In this document: positions 24,137 through 32,450 of the stretch, one piece after another
Position numbering within the stretch: position 1 is the stretch's first letter
Layout: each line of letters opens with the position of its first letter
NCBI RefSeq assembly: GCF_007997005.1
Contig: NZ_VOSL01000055.1
Coordinates: forward strand, 1-64,000
Length of the DNA stretch: 64,000 bases
Direction of reading: 5' to 3'
DNA from: Lujinxingia vulgaris
GTDB taxonomy: Bacteria > Myxococcota_A > Bradymonadia > Bradymonadales > Bradymonadaceae
Position numbers and translations under genes: made by a program
The notes under the pieces: model-generated
Told to the model about the DNA's origin: nothing
Database searches by the model: none
What the model saw: only the letters and a program-made list of their open reading frames with translations

Positions 24137-25942
24137 TCAAGCGAAGACGTTGACCGAGATGATGAGGACGGCGGTGAAGAGAATCGTCATCGCCGTGCCG
24201 GCTTTGAGGAAGTCGCGCACGCCGTAGCCGCCGGGGCCCATCAGCAATGCGTTGACCTGGTGGGTGGGGAGAAGGAAGGCGTTGGAAGCCGCCAGCGCGA
24301 CGATGAGACCGAACTGCGCGGGGTCTGCGCCGACCCCTACGGCCACGTTGGCTGCCAGCGGTACGAGGAGGACGGTGGCGCCGACGTTGGAGATGGTCAG
24401 TGTGAAGGCGGTGGTCAGCAGAGCGATGGTGAGTTGAACGCCCCAGATGGGGAAGGCGGAGGTCAGGCCGATGACGCGCTCGGCGATCCAGGCGGCGGTG
24501 CCGGTATCTTCGACGGCCTGGCCCAGCGGGATGAGTGCGGCCAGCAGAAAGACGGTCTTCCAGGAGACAGCGCGGTAGGCCTCGTCGGCGGTGAGCACGC
24601 CGGAGATCAGCGCGATGACCGCGCCGACCATCAGGGCAAGCGAGAGCTGCATGGACGAGAAGATGACCAGCGAGAGGGCTACGCCGAAGGCGAGGAGTGC
24701 CCAGGGCGTCTTGTGGGTACGAGGGGGCTCGGCGGGATAGTCGGTGAGGACCACGAAGGCTGCTTCACGGGCGAGCGTTTGCAGTCGCTCCCAGGGGGAG
24801 AAGAGGACGAGGACATCGCCGGCCTCCAGGACGATCTGGCGCAGATCTTCGGTCAGCAGGGTGCCTCGGCGGTGGACCCCGAGCAGGGTGACGCCGAAGG
24901 CTGCGCGAAGTTTGAGGTCGATGACGCGTTTTCCGACGATGTCGCTTCCCGGGCGCACCAGGACTTCGGCCAGACCGGCGTGCTGATCGTCGTGCAGGGC
25001 GGCGAAGGCGGCGTTGGAGGAGAGTTCAAGGCGTTCGGTTTGCGCGAAGTGCGCGACGTGATCGGTGGGGCCAACGACAGCGAGGACATCGCCGGCGGCG
25101 ATGCAATGCTCGGCGGTTGGTGCGCGGGTAAGGGCGTTGTCGCGTTCGATCGCGAGCAGAACGATGCCTTGTCGCCGGGCCTCAATGGCCTGGACGCTGC
25201 GGCCGGCAAGAGGGCTGTGTTCGGGCACGGAGAAGGCGTGAATGGTCTGGTCGATGCCGTAGGTCGCAGCGAGGTCGGGGGCTTGCGCGCTGCTGGAGGG
25301 TTGAAGCGAGGGAAGCAGCCACTTGCCTGCCACGGCGAACATCGCGATGCCTGCCACGGTCAGGGCGATGCCGATGGGGGTGGGGGTGAAGAGGCCGAGA
25401 GGTTCGATGTCGACGCCGAGGTTCTGAGCGCTGGCGGCGAGCAGATCGTTGAGGAGGATCAACGGGCCGGAGGCTACCAGGGTGATGGTGCCGCCGAGGA
25501 TGGCCGCAAAGCCCATGGGCATCAGGATTCGGGAGATGGAGATGCCCGTGCGTTCTGCCAGGCGCTCGCTCACCGGCAGAAAGAGAGCGGCCGCGCCGAT
25601 GTTTTGCATAAACGCGCTGATGGTCGCGACGCTCCCGGAGATAAGCGAGATGATACGGCCTTCGGTGCGCCCGCCGACGCGCAGCAAAAAGGCGGCGACG
25701 CGTCGCATGATACCGACGCGGTCGAGCGCAGCACCCAGGATCATCACGGCGATAATGGAGATGACGGCGTTAGAGGCGAAGCCATCGAAGAGTTGAGTGG
25801 CGTCGACAAGGCCGGTGAGACCGACGGCGACCATGATGATGATGGCTGCGACATCAATACGTACGATCTCGGAGACGAAGAGGTAGATGGCACTGGCGAG
25901 GATCACCAGGACTGTGATCATGTCTGGCGTGAGAGCTTCCAT
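24137..25942 (-). CDS. SLC13-family transporter with two TrkA-C (RCK_C) domains
   Basis: A 601-aa inner-membrane protein. About five or six helices (residues 8-190) precede two soluble TrkA-C domains (about 210-290 and 300-385), and a second set of helices fills the C-terminal half. This helices/RCK_C pair/helices layout is typical of bacterial SLC13/DASS-like anion:Na+ symporters (sulfate, dicarboxylate and relatives). Substrate cannot be read from sequence. The ATG at 25942 follows CAGGAGT at 7 bp; a further upstream ATG at 25966 is less likely. Confidence 0.8.
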   Translation of the reverse strand: MEALTPDMITVLVILASAIYLFVSEIVRIDVAAIIIMVAVGLTGLVDATQLFDGFASNAVISIIAVMILGAALDRVGIMRRVAAFLLRVGGRTEGRIISLISGSVATISAFMQNIGAAALFLPVSERLAERTGISISRILMPMGFAAILGGTITLVASGPLILLNDLLAASAQNLGVDIEPLGLFTPTPIGIALTVAGIAMFAVAGKWLLPSLQPSSSAQAPDLAATYGIDQTIHAFSVPEHSPLAGRSVQAIEARRQGIVLLAIERDNALTRAPTAEHCIAAGDVLAVVGPTDHVAHFAQTERLELSSNAAFAALHDDQHAGLAEVLVRPGSDIVGKRVIDLKLRAAFGVTLLGVHRRGTLLTEDLRQIVLEAGDVLVLFSPWERLQTLAREAAFVVLTDYPAEPPRTHKTPWALLAFGVALSLVIFSSMQLSLALMVGAVIALISGVLTADEAYRAVSWKTVFLLAALIPLGQAVEDTGTAAWIAERVIGLTSAFPIWGVQLTIALLTTAFTLTISNVGATVLLVPLAANVAVGVGADPAQFGLIVALAASNAFLLPTHQVNALLMGPGGYGVRDFLKAGTAMTILFTAVLIISVNVFA

Positions 25943-26211
25943 AGGTATGACTCCTGGCAGATACACGGCTATTGGGATGCGCGATGCGTCGAGGGTGACG
26001 CTGCGTTCGGGGGCAGCTCTTGCATTGATTGTGCCAGGTGCTGGTTATGGTGGGTTGAGTGTAATGATTTCAGGGGTTTGAGGGGTCTTGGAGGGGTTGG
26101 GGAGCGGATGTGGGGGTGTGGTTAACGGTGTTGAGGGGGAGGATGTTTCACGGGTGTTTCAGTGTCGAGGTTGCGCGTTTCGGAGGATGGGAGGTGGGTA
26201 CAGTGCGGGGC

Positions 26212-26306
26212 GACCCGGGGTTGGGAGAAGGTAACCCGGGGTTGGGAGAGGGTAACCGGGGGTTGGGAGGGAATGACCGGGGGTTGGGAGAGGGCGACCC
26301 GAGGTT
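26212..26306. repeat. RACC-N3-GGTT array, 21-bp period, five copies
   Basis: Cores start at 26212, 26233, 26254, 26275 and 26296, exactly 21 bp apart, each followed by GGGA. The right arm is GGTT rather than GGTC. In the second and third copies the left arm is AACC, which restores the symmetry. The array sits in the 625-bp gap (25943-26567) between the transporter and the RAYT gene. The rest of that gap shows no gene I can support; a 7-residue-period frame across the array is a by-product of the repeat. Confidence 0.85.
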
Positions 26307-26567
26307 GGGACGGGGCGAGTGGGTTCAAATGGGCGCATTGTTGGGTGTAAATGCGACGCGAGAGCCGTCGGAGAGCCGGTGTTTTGCGAGCAACGTCGGG
26401 AGATGGATACACCAGGGCCTTCACGGCACCGGAAGGTGACATACTGGTGCCAGGGCGCGACGGTGGGGGGACCCGCGCGTGGGAAGGATGCGTGATGTGT
26501 CGCGATACGTGCGATGAGCCGGAGGCGTGCGACGGGATGACGGACGTCTCCTCCGCGCTTTATGCGC

Positions 26568-27542
26568 TCATGGCGAGCTTAGCAGACACCTGCGAGCGTA
26601 GCGTTTGATTCTGGCGAGTCGCCCGACCTGCGTGAGCGGGCTATCCGGGGGAGGCGGAGCGCATGGCACGGCGCTGTGACGTCGAAGTGCGATGGTTCCG
26701 CAAGGGAAGGTGCAGTCACGTTCGCCTGTTTTCCACCGGCTGCGTTGAAAGGCATAGGCCTCAAGAAAGTCGCGTCGGGCCGCTTCGGCGCGCTGCATGA
26801 GCTCGGCATCTCTGGTGGCGAATCGGGGAATGAAGCGTCTCGCTGCCGTCGGCGTGTCGGGCGAGGCAAAGGGGTCGAGCTGTTGAAGTGCCTCGCTTGC
26901 GTACTCAACCTTCGCACTCTCGTTCTTACGTGCCGCAAGGATTTCGAGGCGCGCTTCTTCGATGCGTGCTTCGAAGTGGGCGATAGTCTTGTCGAGCGGC
27001 CAGTCTTCGTATCCAGGAGGAGGCTCCGGCGTCAGCTCAATCGACTTCGGAGCGTTGTTGCCGAAAAACCGGGAGGGACGGGTAATCTGGAGGGGCTTTC
27101 CCCAGTCTTTGGGCTGGATCATGAACCCCGGCCAGTCTTCAAGGCGATCGACAAGGCCTGCTCGCACCGGGTTAAGGAGGGTGTAGATGAGCTTGCGATC
27201 GCTGGCGTCCTGGTCGAGCAAAACGCAGTCGCAGTAGGTTCCAGCCTCCCAGAAATGGCCTTTGCGCTCGAGAGCCTTGTTTCGGGCCCGCGCGATGCTC
27301 GCAAAGCTGTCTCGAGCCATACTGCTGCGCTCTCCTGTGCTGTCCGTGAGGACGAGGTGGACGTGGTTGGACATGACCGTGACCGCGTGAATCGTCTGGC
27401 CGTGGCGGGTAGCGGCGCGGGCGAAAGCGTATGCCGTTAACTCGGCGAGTTCCGCGTCAGGACGCAGAAAGTAACGTCGTTCCGAGGTGCGTCGTGTGAT
27501 AAATACCAGCTGATCGGGGAGGTGTTGGCGAGGCGCGGTCAT
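26568..27542 (-). CDS. Y1-type transposase-like protein (RAYT)
   Basis: A 324-aa HUH-family protein. The metal-binding pair lies in VMSNHVHLVL (about residue 58-64) and the likely catalytic tyrosine in KLIYTLLNPVRAGLV (about 139). HFWEAGTYCDCVLL and the RARNKALERKGHFW lead-in are typical of REP-associated tyrosine transposases rather than IS200/IS605 TnpA. The C-terminal 150 residues are charged and not recognised; this tail makes it longer than most relatives. RAYTs are usually single-copy, non-self-mobile and linked to palindromic REP elements. Here palindromic arrays lie on both sides. The ATG at 27542 follows TTGGAG at 7 bp. Confidence 0.8.
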   Translation of the reverse strand: MTAPRQHLPDQLVFITRRTSERRYFLRPDAELAELTAYAFARAATRHGQTIHAVTVMSNHVHLVLTDSTGERSSMARDSFASIARARNKALERKGHFWEAGTYCDCVLLDQDASDRKLIYTLLNPVRAGLVDRLEDWPGFMIQPKDWGKPLQITRPSRFFGNNAPKSIELTPEPPPGYEDWPLDKTIAHFEARIEEARLEILAARKNESAKVEYASEALQQLDPFASPDTPTAARRFIPRFATRDAELMQRAEAARRDFLEAYAFQRSRWKTGERDCTFPCGTIALRRHSAVPCAPPPPDSPLTQVGRLARIKRYARRCLLSSP

Positions 27543-27674
27543 GGCAGTTCTCCAAGAGTGGTGATGGTAACAGCGCTGTGTGACTGTTATCGCGGCTCAC
27601 CGGAGAAGTTTGCGCGACGCCCTTACTTTTTTGACGGAGCGGGACGTTTTTCGAAGCGCGAGTCACGAGTGGAT

Positions 27675-27698
27675 CCATGTTTCACACGTGAAACATGG
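27675..27698. promoter_or_regulatory. Perfect 24-bp palindrome resembling parS with a 2-bp insertion
   Basis: CCATGTTTCAC and GTGAAACATGG are perfect 11-bp inverted arms around AC. The half-sites TGTTTCAC/GTGAAACA are those of the ParB-binding site parS (TGTTTCACGTGAAACA), but the two are separated by two extra bases. It lies in the divergent gap between the RAYT gene and yigZ and could instead be an operator for either. Confidence 0.55.
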
Positions 27699-27746
27699 GC
27701 AAGTGACGCGCGTTGCCCGTCGACAACCGTCGGGAGTTGCGAGGGT

Positions 27747-27798
27747 GACCGGGGGTTGGATGACGGGCCGGGGGTTGGACAATTGACCGAGGGTTGGT
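27747..27798. repeat. GACC-N3-GGTT array, 19-bp period, three copies
   Basis: Cores start at 27747, 27766 and 27785 (the middle one begins GGCC), each followed by GG. Like the array on the other side of the RAYT gene, the right arm is GGTT. The last copy ends 32 bp before the yigZ start codon. Confidence 0.8.
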
Positions 27799-27829
27799 GT
27801 GGGCGTGATCGAGACGAGCGAGGTGGACG

Positions 27830-28492
27830 ATGCAACAAGACGGGGGCAAGGCTGATGCGCAACCGTTCTGGACCCTGGAGCATCCGGGGGAGGCGGAGTT
27901 GGTCGTTGAACGAAGCAGGTTTATCGGCTTTGCAAGTCGGGTCAGCACCGAAGAGGATGCACTGGCACGTGTCGATGAGATACGACGGCGGTTTCATGAC
28001 GCGCGTCATGTTTGCTACGCGATGCGAATCGGACGAGGAATCGAGCAGGTTGAGCGCGGCGCGGATGATGGGGAGCCGAGTCGTAGCGCGGGATTTCCGA
28101 TGCTTCAGATTCTGCAGGGGCGTGAGCTATGCGATACGCTGGTCGTTGTCGTACGCTACTTTGGCGGGATAAAGCTCGGGGTTGGGGGACTTGCCCGTGC
28201 GTATCGAGAAGCAGCGAGGATGGCGCTTGATGATGCCGTAGCGGTTGAGCTGTTTCCGGAGGATGTCGAAGACTTGGTGATTCCCTACTCGGTGCAAGCC
28301 CAGGTGGAGCATCTGCTCGATGGTCAGCAGGGGGTGCGCATCATCGCAACGGACTATGGCGCGGCGGTGCGTATGCGGCTGGCGATTCGCTGTGTGGATC
28401 GACGGGCTATTGAGAGTCGTCTCGCCGCCTTATTGCAGCGTGATGAGCGTGAGGTGTTTGAGGAGCGCGCACAGGTCGATGCGTCTGAGTGA
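27830..28492 (+). CDS. yigZ: YigZ/IMPACT family protein
   Basis: A 220-aa protein of the UPF0029/IMPACT family. The N-terminal domain carries VERSRFIGFASRV, a DARHVCYA strand, the family signature DDGEPSRSAGFPML and VVVVRYFGGIKLGVGGLARAY. The C-terminal ferredoxin-like domain (about residues 145-215) is also present. In E. coli, YigZ is uncharacterised; the eukaryotic relative IMPACT regulates the kinase GCN2. It is a single gene in front of a repeat array. The ATG at 27830 follows GCGAGG. Confidence 0.9.
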   Translation: MQQDGGKADAQPFWTLEHPGEAELVVERSRFIGFASRVSTEEDALARVDEIRRRFHDARHVCYAMRIGRGIEQVERGADDGEPSRSAGFPMLQILQGRELCDTLVVVVRYFGGIKLGVGGLARAYREAARMALDDAVAVELFPEDVEDLVIPYSVQAQVEHLLDGQQGVRIIATDYGAAVRMRLAIRCVDRRAIESRLAALLQRDEREVFEERAQVDASE

Positions 28493-28556
28493 CGGAATCA
28501 CGTCGCGAAGAGGCGGTGTGACAGCTTCGCGTTCGCGGCTTTTTTGACGTGCTCCT

Positions 28557-28700
28557 GACCCCCGGACGTCCTCCTGACCCCCAGACGTGCTCCTGACCTC
28601 CGGTCGTCTCCCCAACCCCCGGACGTCTCCTCAACCCCCGGTCGTCTCCTCAACCCCCGGTCGTCTCCCCAACCCCCGGACGTGCTCCTGACCCCCGGAT
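28557..28700. repeat. RACC-N3-GGWC array, 19-bp period, eight copies
   Basis: Cores start at 28557, 28576, 28595, 28614, 28633, 28652, 28671 and 28690, exactly 19 bp apart and in the C-rich orientation on the + strand. The left arm is GACC in the outer copies and AACC in the four central ones; the right arm is GGTC, GGAC or AGAC. The linker is mostly GTCTCC-like. It lies between the convergent yigZ and spermidine synthase-like genes. Confidence 0.9.
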
Positions 28701-28757
28701 ACAAGTCTGTCGGCGGGCGCCCTGCTGTCGGGAGCGTGTGCTCGCACTCCCATGCGG

Positions 28758-29426
28758 TCAGGGACGGGTTGCGATCCAGACGAGATGTCGGCGGCCACGA
28801 TCGCCGGCGGCGTACGACGTGTGGCGTTTGACCTGAAAGCGCGCTTTTTTAAGGCGCCGGGAGAACGCCTGGTCGTCGGAGACCGACCAGACTCCCAGGA
28901 CTCCGCCCGAGCTCAGTGCGTGAAAGGCCCGCTCCAGCCCCGTCGCGCCGTAGAGCCCATCATTCTCGCGGGCGGTAAGGGCTTCAGGGCCGTTGTCGAC
29001 GTCCAGAAGAATCGCATCGAAGCGTTCCTGCGTGCGGGCGATATGTGTCGTGACGTCGCCTTCCAGCAGCGTGACGCGCGGATCGTCGAGAGGGCTGCTG
29101 GCAAGGGGAGCCAGAACGCCTCGGTTCCACGCGATGATCTCAGGGACGAGCTCGCTGATGAAGACCCGGGCATCGGGACGAAGGGCATCCAGCGCGGCCC
29201 GCAACGTGAACCCCATACCCAGCCCACCAATGAGGACGCGAGCGTTGGGGCGATGCGCGATCGGGGCGACTCCACGAATGCCCAGCGCATCTTCCGAGCC
29301 GTGCGCACGCGAGGTCATCAGCTCGACGCCGTGGGCGCGCAGCACGTACTCCTGATCACGCTGTTGAAGAAGTAGCTCTCCGCCATCGGGAAGCGTCGTG
29401 CGTTCCAGGGTGAACCACGGTTTCAT
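28758..29426 (-). CDS. Spermidine synthase-like protein
   Basis: About 223 aa with the Rossmann core of spermidine synthases and related methyltransferase-fold proteins. RVLIGGLGMGFTLRAAL is motif I, RVFISELVPEIIAWN holds the acidic residue for the nucleoside, and DAILLDVDNGPEAL matches the active-site strand. The N-terminal beta domain (LERTTLPDGGELLLQQRDQ) is shortened. It may be an aminopropyltransferase or a methyltransferase; the sequence does not decide. The ATG at 29426 is preferred over the frame's upstream start because the extra residues are not family-like. Confidence 0.7.
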   Translation of the reverse strand: MKPWFTLERTTLPDGGELLLQQRDQEYVLRAHGVELMTSRAHGSEDALGIRGVAPIAHRPNARVLIGGLGMGFTLRAALDALRPDARVFISELVPEIIAWNRGVLAPLASSPLDDPRVTLLEGDVTTHIARTQERFDAILLDVDNGPEALTARENDGLYGATGLERAFHALSSGGVLGVWSVSDDQAFSRRLKKARFQVKRHTSYAAGDRGRRHLVWIATRP

Positions 29427-29539
29427 GCGAATCTCACAGGGGGCAGGCAGGGAAGCGCCAACAGGCGCAGGGGGCAAGGAGTAGCGCTGCGGGCCACGCG
29501 ATCTCGCGCGTACTCTTAGCGTTTTGAGAGGGGGGCGCG

Positions 29540-30379
29540 CTAGCGCAAAAGCAGATAGATCGCCGCGACGGGGGCTGTCATCAGAAGAGAGTTCACGGTG
29601 GCGAGGACGACAAGCGGCGTGAGTGCGATCGTTCTGGTTTTGTTGCGCAAGCTCAGCAGCCGCGAGTGCGCAGCGCTGAGGGATTCGAGTGCGGTCCCGG
29701 CCTGCATCGCCTGTGCGCCCTCAGCGGAAGGCCGAGAGGAAGAAGGCTCCGGCGTCGGTGCAGGAAGCATGCGCGCGATAAGACGTGCGATGGTCTTGTC
29801 GAGCGCCCAGGTCACCGGCCGGGCGAAGACGCCCGCGGCTTGCCGTGCCGCCCGACGCACCACCGGGTAGAACAAACCCTGGTAGAGCGTGTGGGAAAGC
29901 GTCTGCAGACTGTCGGCTGAGAGTTTGCCTCGGCGAAGGGAGTCGACCTCGGCAAGGGCGGACTCGATCCCTTCGAACACCATCACGACGAGCTGCCAGA
30001 TGCTGTCCATAGCGAGGTCAACCACGCGCACCGCGCCCCAGGTGGCCCCGAGGCCCAGACCGATGAGGGCTCCGTAGAGGATGAGCAGGGTCTGGGGAAT
30101 CACGCTCAGCGGCGCAAAGATCCATGCGGAGAGCGCCACGCTGAGGATGATGGCAACCCCGCACCATCGCGCCATCAGGAAGAGCGCGGAGGGAAGACTG
30201 AAGACGCGCTGGGCTTGTTGTCGAAGAGCGTTGCCAGACTTCCATTCGTGCCACCATTCGGATGGAAGGGGGGCACCAGACTCGTTATGCGCCGGAAGGT
30301 TCGGGGATGTTGAGGGCGCTGACGCGCGTGCTGCAGGTGCAGGTCGGGCGTCGGACTGGCGTGGGGTGCCGAGCATCAT
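29540..30379 (-). CDS. Membrane protein of unknown family
   Basis: A 279-aa protein I do not recognise. An N-terminal polar stretch (about 55 residues, Pro/Ala/Ser-rich) precedes two long helices (about 65-120), a soluble amphipathic part with many basic residues (125-240) and a C-terminal helix (about 252-277). It follows the lipoprotein gene by 31 bp and reads in the same direction, so both are likely in one operon with the DJ-1-like gene. Confidence 0.6.
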   Translation of the reverse strand: MMLGTPRQSDARPAPAARASAPSTSPNLPAHNESGAPLPSEWWHEWKSGNALRQQAQRVFSLPSALFLMARWCGVAIILSVALSAWIFAPLSVIPQTLLILYGALIGLGLGATWGAVRVVDLAMDSIWQLVVMVFEGIESALAEVDSLRRGKLSADSLQTLSHTLYQGLFYPVVRRAARQAAGVFARPVTWALDKTIARLIARMLPAPTPEPSSSRPSAEGAQAMQAGTALESLSAAHSRLLSLRNKTRTIALTPLVVLATVNSLLMTAPVAAIYLLLR

Positions 30380-30410
30380 CGGGGTCTCGGGTCAGAGGGG
30401 CAGGCCAGGA

Positions 30411-31352
30411 CTAATCAAGCTGGCCGGCAAGCGTCGTCCAGGCGAGTGGGTCGTCGGTGACCATGGTCTGAAGGGCATTGGTGGAGAGCTGCCCGACGGA
30501 GACAGGCTGACGCCCGGCGGCAGGCCAGACCGTGCGCGCAAGAAGGGCCTCAAGATCGGGCTGACACTCGCATGTCATCCACGCATCGACCAGGTCATCT
30601 CGGACCGCCGCAGAGCCCTCGGCCGGGGGCAGAGTAGCGACCCGCTCCATGAGGAGATCGACCGCGGGGCAGGTTTGAGGGTTGGCAAGGTGGCCGGAAG
30701 CCGCGGCGCGCTCGAGCGCCTCGTCAGTGGGAGGGGCGGCCCGCTCGACAGGCGCCGGGGCGGGGACCACAAAGAGCACCGACTCGCCGAGTTCATCGCG
30801 AAGTGCCCTGAGAACGCCGTTCATGCGCTCGGCCGAGGTGGGGCCGTCGATGCGAAAGGCGATTGTCGCCGGCTCGCCATCAGGTTGTTGCGCTTGCGCC
30901 TCTCGAAGCGCGTCGGCCGCCGCGCCGAGGTCGTCTTCAAAGTCGCGACGCAGAAGACTCAGTGAGCCGTCACTGACGCCGATAAGAATCCGCGGCGCCT
31001 GACGGGTAGGGCTGAGTGCGTTGATGCCGCGCAGCGTCTGATCGGAGGACGCCGGGCGCGTGGCGTCGATCCAGGCCTGCGCGCGCTCGGCGCTGGCCAG
31101 ATCGCAGCTCCAGTCATTGGAGGGGAAGGGAAGCGGTGAGGAGGCGTCGGCGACGACATCGTCCTCGGGGGCCTGATACGGTGACGTCAGTTCCTGAGAC
31201 GTCTCGATGACCTGCTCCGCCGCGGGCTCCGCGCGGTCACAGCCCACACCGAACAAGGTCAGCAAGATCGCACAGGTTGCGGGAGAGCGTCGGCGTTGAA
31301 GCAGGCCGGGCGATGAGAGCAGGAACGACGAGCAGGTCACAGTAGGCTCCAC
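30411..31352 (-). CDS. Putative lipoprotein, unknown function
   Basis: A 313-aa protein. An N-terminal hydrophobic run ends in FGVGC at about residue 38, a lipobox-like site, though the leader before it is longer than usual and a shorter start inside it is possible. The mature protein has an acidic linker and then alternating strand and helix pieces (RILIGVSDGSLSLLRRD, ATIAFRIDGPTSAERM, ESVLFVVPAPAP) that could be a ferredoxin- or ExbD-like fold. No catalytic motif is seen. It lies 59 bp after the DJ-1-like gene. Confidence 0.55.
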   Translation of the reverse strand: MEPTVTCSSFLLSSPGLLQRRRSPATCAILLTLFGVGCDRAEPAAEQVIETSQELTSPYQAPEDDVVADASSPLPFPSNDWSCDLASAERAQAWIDATRPASSDQTLRGINALSPTRQAPRILIGVSDGSLSLLRRDFEDDLGAAADALREAQAQQPDGEPATIAFRIDGPTSAERMNGVLRALRDELGESVLFVVPAPAPVERAAPPTDEALERAAASGHLANPQTCPAVDLLMERVATLPPAEGSAAVRDDLVDAWMTCECQPDLEALLARTVWPAAGRQPVSVGQLSTNALQTMVTDDPLAWTTLAGQLD

Positions 31353-31411
31353 AACGAGAGGTCAGGTTACTCCGACGTTCGACGTCCGACACTCGCCCTA
31401 AATTCAGCGCG

Positions 31412-32266
31412 TTATGGCGAGTCATCAGCGGCGATCTCTTCGGAGTTGAGAGCCTCCACAATCGCCTGCCCGACGCCCGTGGCCGAGGCCGGGTTTTGGC
31501 CGGTGAGCAGCCGGCCGTCCACGACCACGTTTTCCTGAAAGTTGTCCGCGCCGTCAAAGGTGGCGCCACGCTCCCGAAGTTCACGCTCCAGCAAAAAGGG
31601 AACCACCTCTTCGAGCTCCACAGCGCGCTCCTCGGCGTCAGTAAAGCCCGTGACCTCGCGGCCAGCGACAAGCCATTGACCGTTGGAGAGTTTGACGTTG
31701 AGCAGGGCCGCCGGACCGTGGCAGACCGCAGCGACCGCACCTCCGGCCTCCCAGATGCGAGCGGTGAGCTCTTGCATGGCGGCGTTGTCTGCGAAGTCCC
31801 ACATGGTGCCGTGGCCGCCGGCAAAGAAGATCGCCTGGTAGTGTTCCGGATCGACCTGATCGATGGCCAGCGTGGTCTGGAGCCGGCTGCGCCACGCCTC
31901 GTTTTCCCAGAACGCCGCGTTGATCGGGTCATCCATGTCCAGGCTTTTGGGGTCGGCGGTGACCGGCCCGCCCTGCGGGCTGGCAACATCGATGGAGTAG
32001 CCGGCCTCGCTAAGCACGGACCAGGGGTGCGTAACTTCGCTTAAGTAGTAGCCGGTCGATGTGCCGGTATCGCCCAGCACGGTGTGGTTGGTGAGCACGA
32101 AGAGAATCTTACCTTCGTTTTGCTCCGACGCCTCTTCGGAGGGCGTCGCCGAAGTGTCGGTAGCCTGTGTCTCGGTCGAGGAGCCGGTAGCGCAGGCGGT
32201 AAACATAAACACAAGCGCAGAGACAAGGAATGTGGCCAGCGGGGAGAGGAGAGGGGGCAGTCGCAT
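31412..32266 (-). CDS. DJ-1/PfpI family lipoprotein (Hsp31-like)
   Basis: A 284-aa lipoprotein: a signal peptide ending in FMFTAC is followed by a Thr/Ser/Glu linker, then a DJ-1/PfpI domain. The nucleophile elbow is AVCHGPAAL with the reactive Cys, and SEVTHPW supplies the conserved Glu. FFAGGHGTMWD is the usual glycine-rich loop. Close relatives in the Hsp31 group act as chaperones or glyoxalase III on methylglyoxal. Export as a lipoprotein is unusual for this group. It appears to be first gene of a three-gene leftward operon. Confidence 0.8.
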   Translation of the reverse strand: MRLPPLLSPLATFLVSALVFMFTACATGSSTETQATDTSATPSEEASEQNEGKILFVLTNHTVLGDTGTSTGYYLSEVTHPWSVLSEAGYSIDVASPQGGPVTADPKSLDMDDPINAAFWENEAWRSRLQTTLAIDQVDPEHYQAIFFAGGHGTMWDFADNAAMQELTARIWEAGGAVAAVCHGPAALLNVKLSNGQWLVAGREVTGFTDAEERAVELEEVVPFLLERELRERGATFDGADNFQENVVVDGRLLTGQNPASATGVGQAIVEALNSEEIAADDSP

Positions 32267-32450
32267 AAGAAGATCGCGTCAGGGGTCGATGTGAGCCAGA
32301 GACATGCGCACCTGGCTGAGGTGAACAAAAAGGTATCCTGCGCACCGGTTCAGCGTTGGCCAGAAAGCTTTTCCGAATTTCAGGAAGGCGCAATGGCGAG
32401 GCGATCGCGATGGACATGTCGCCTCACGGCGATGGTGGTCACGTTGAGTC

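Noticed and set aside
24260-26125. Long rightward open frame (621 codons)
   Set aside because: It lies antisense to the SLC13/TrkA-C transporter, is Gly/Asp/Glu-rich and has no recognisable domain. The transporter has clear helices and a Shine-Dalgarno.
26110-26439. Rightward frame with a 7-residue repeat (GLGEGNP-like)
   Set aside because: A 21-bp DNA period automatically gives a 7-residue period. There is no Shine-Dalgarno, signal or fold, and related arrays with 19- or 34-bp periods could not encode anything.
26351-26608. Small rightward gene of 85 codons
   Set aside because: No ribosome site or domain is seen, it overlaps the 3' end of the RAYT gene, and its composition looks random.
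26568-27542. Complete IS200/IS605 element
   Set aside because: No TnpB gene and no subterminal hairpin pair at sensible element ends were found. Sequence features fit a single-copy RAYT better.
28498-28704. Leftward Gly/Arg-rich small frame
   Set aside because: It is the translation of the eight-unit 19-bp array; the period is not a multiple of three, so no stable peptide repeat is maintained.
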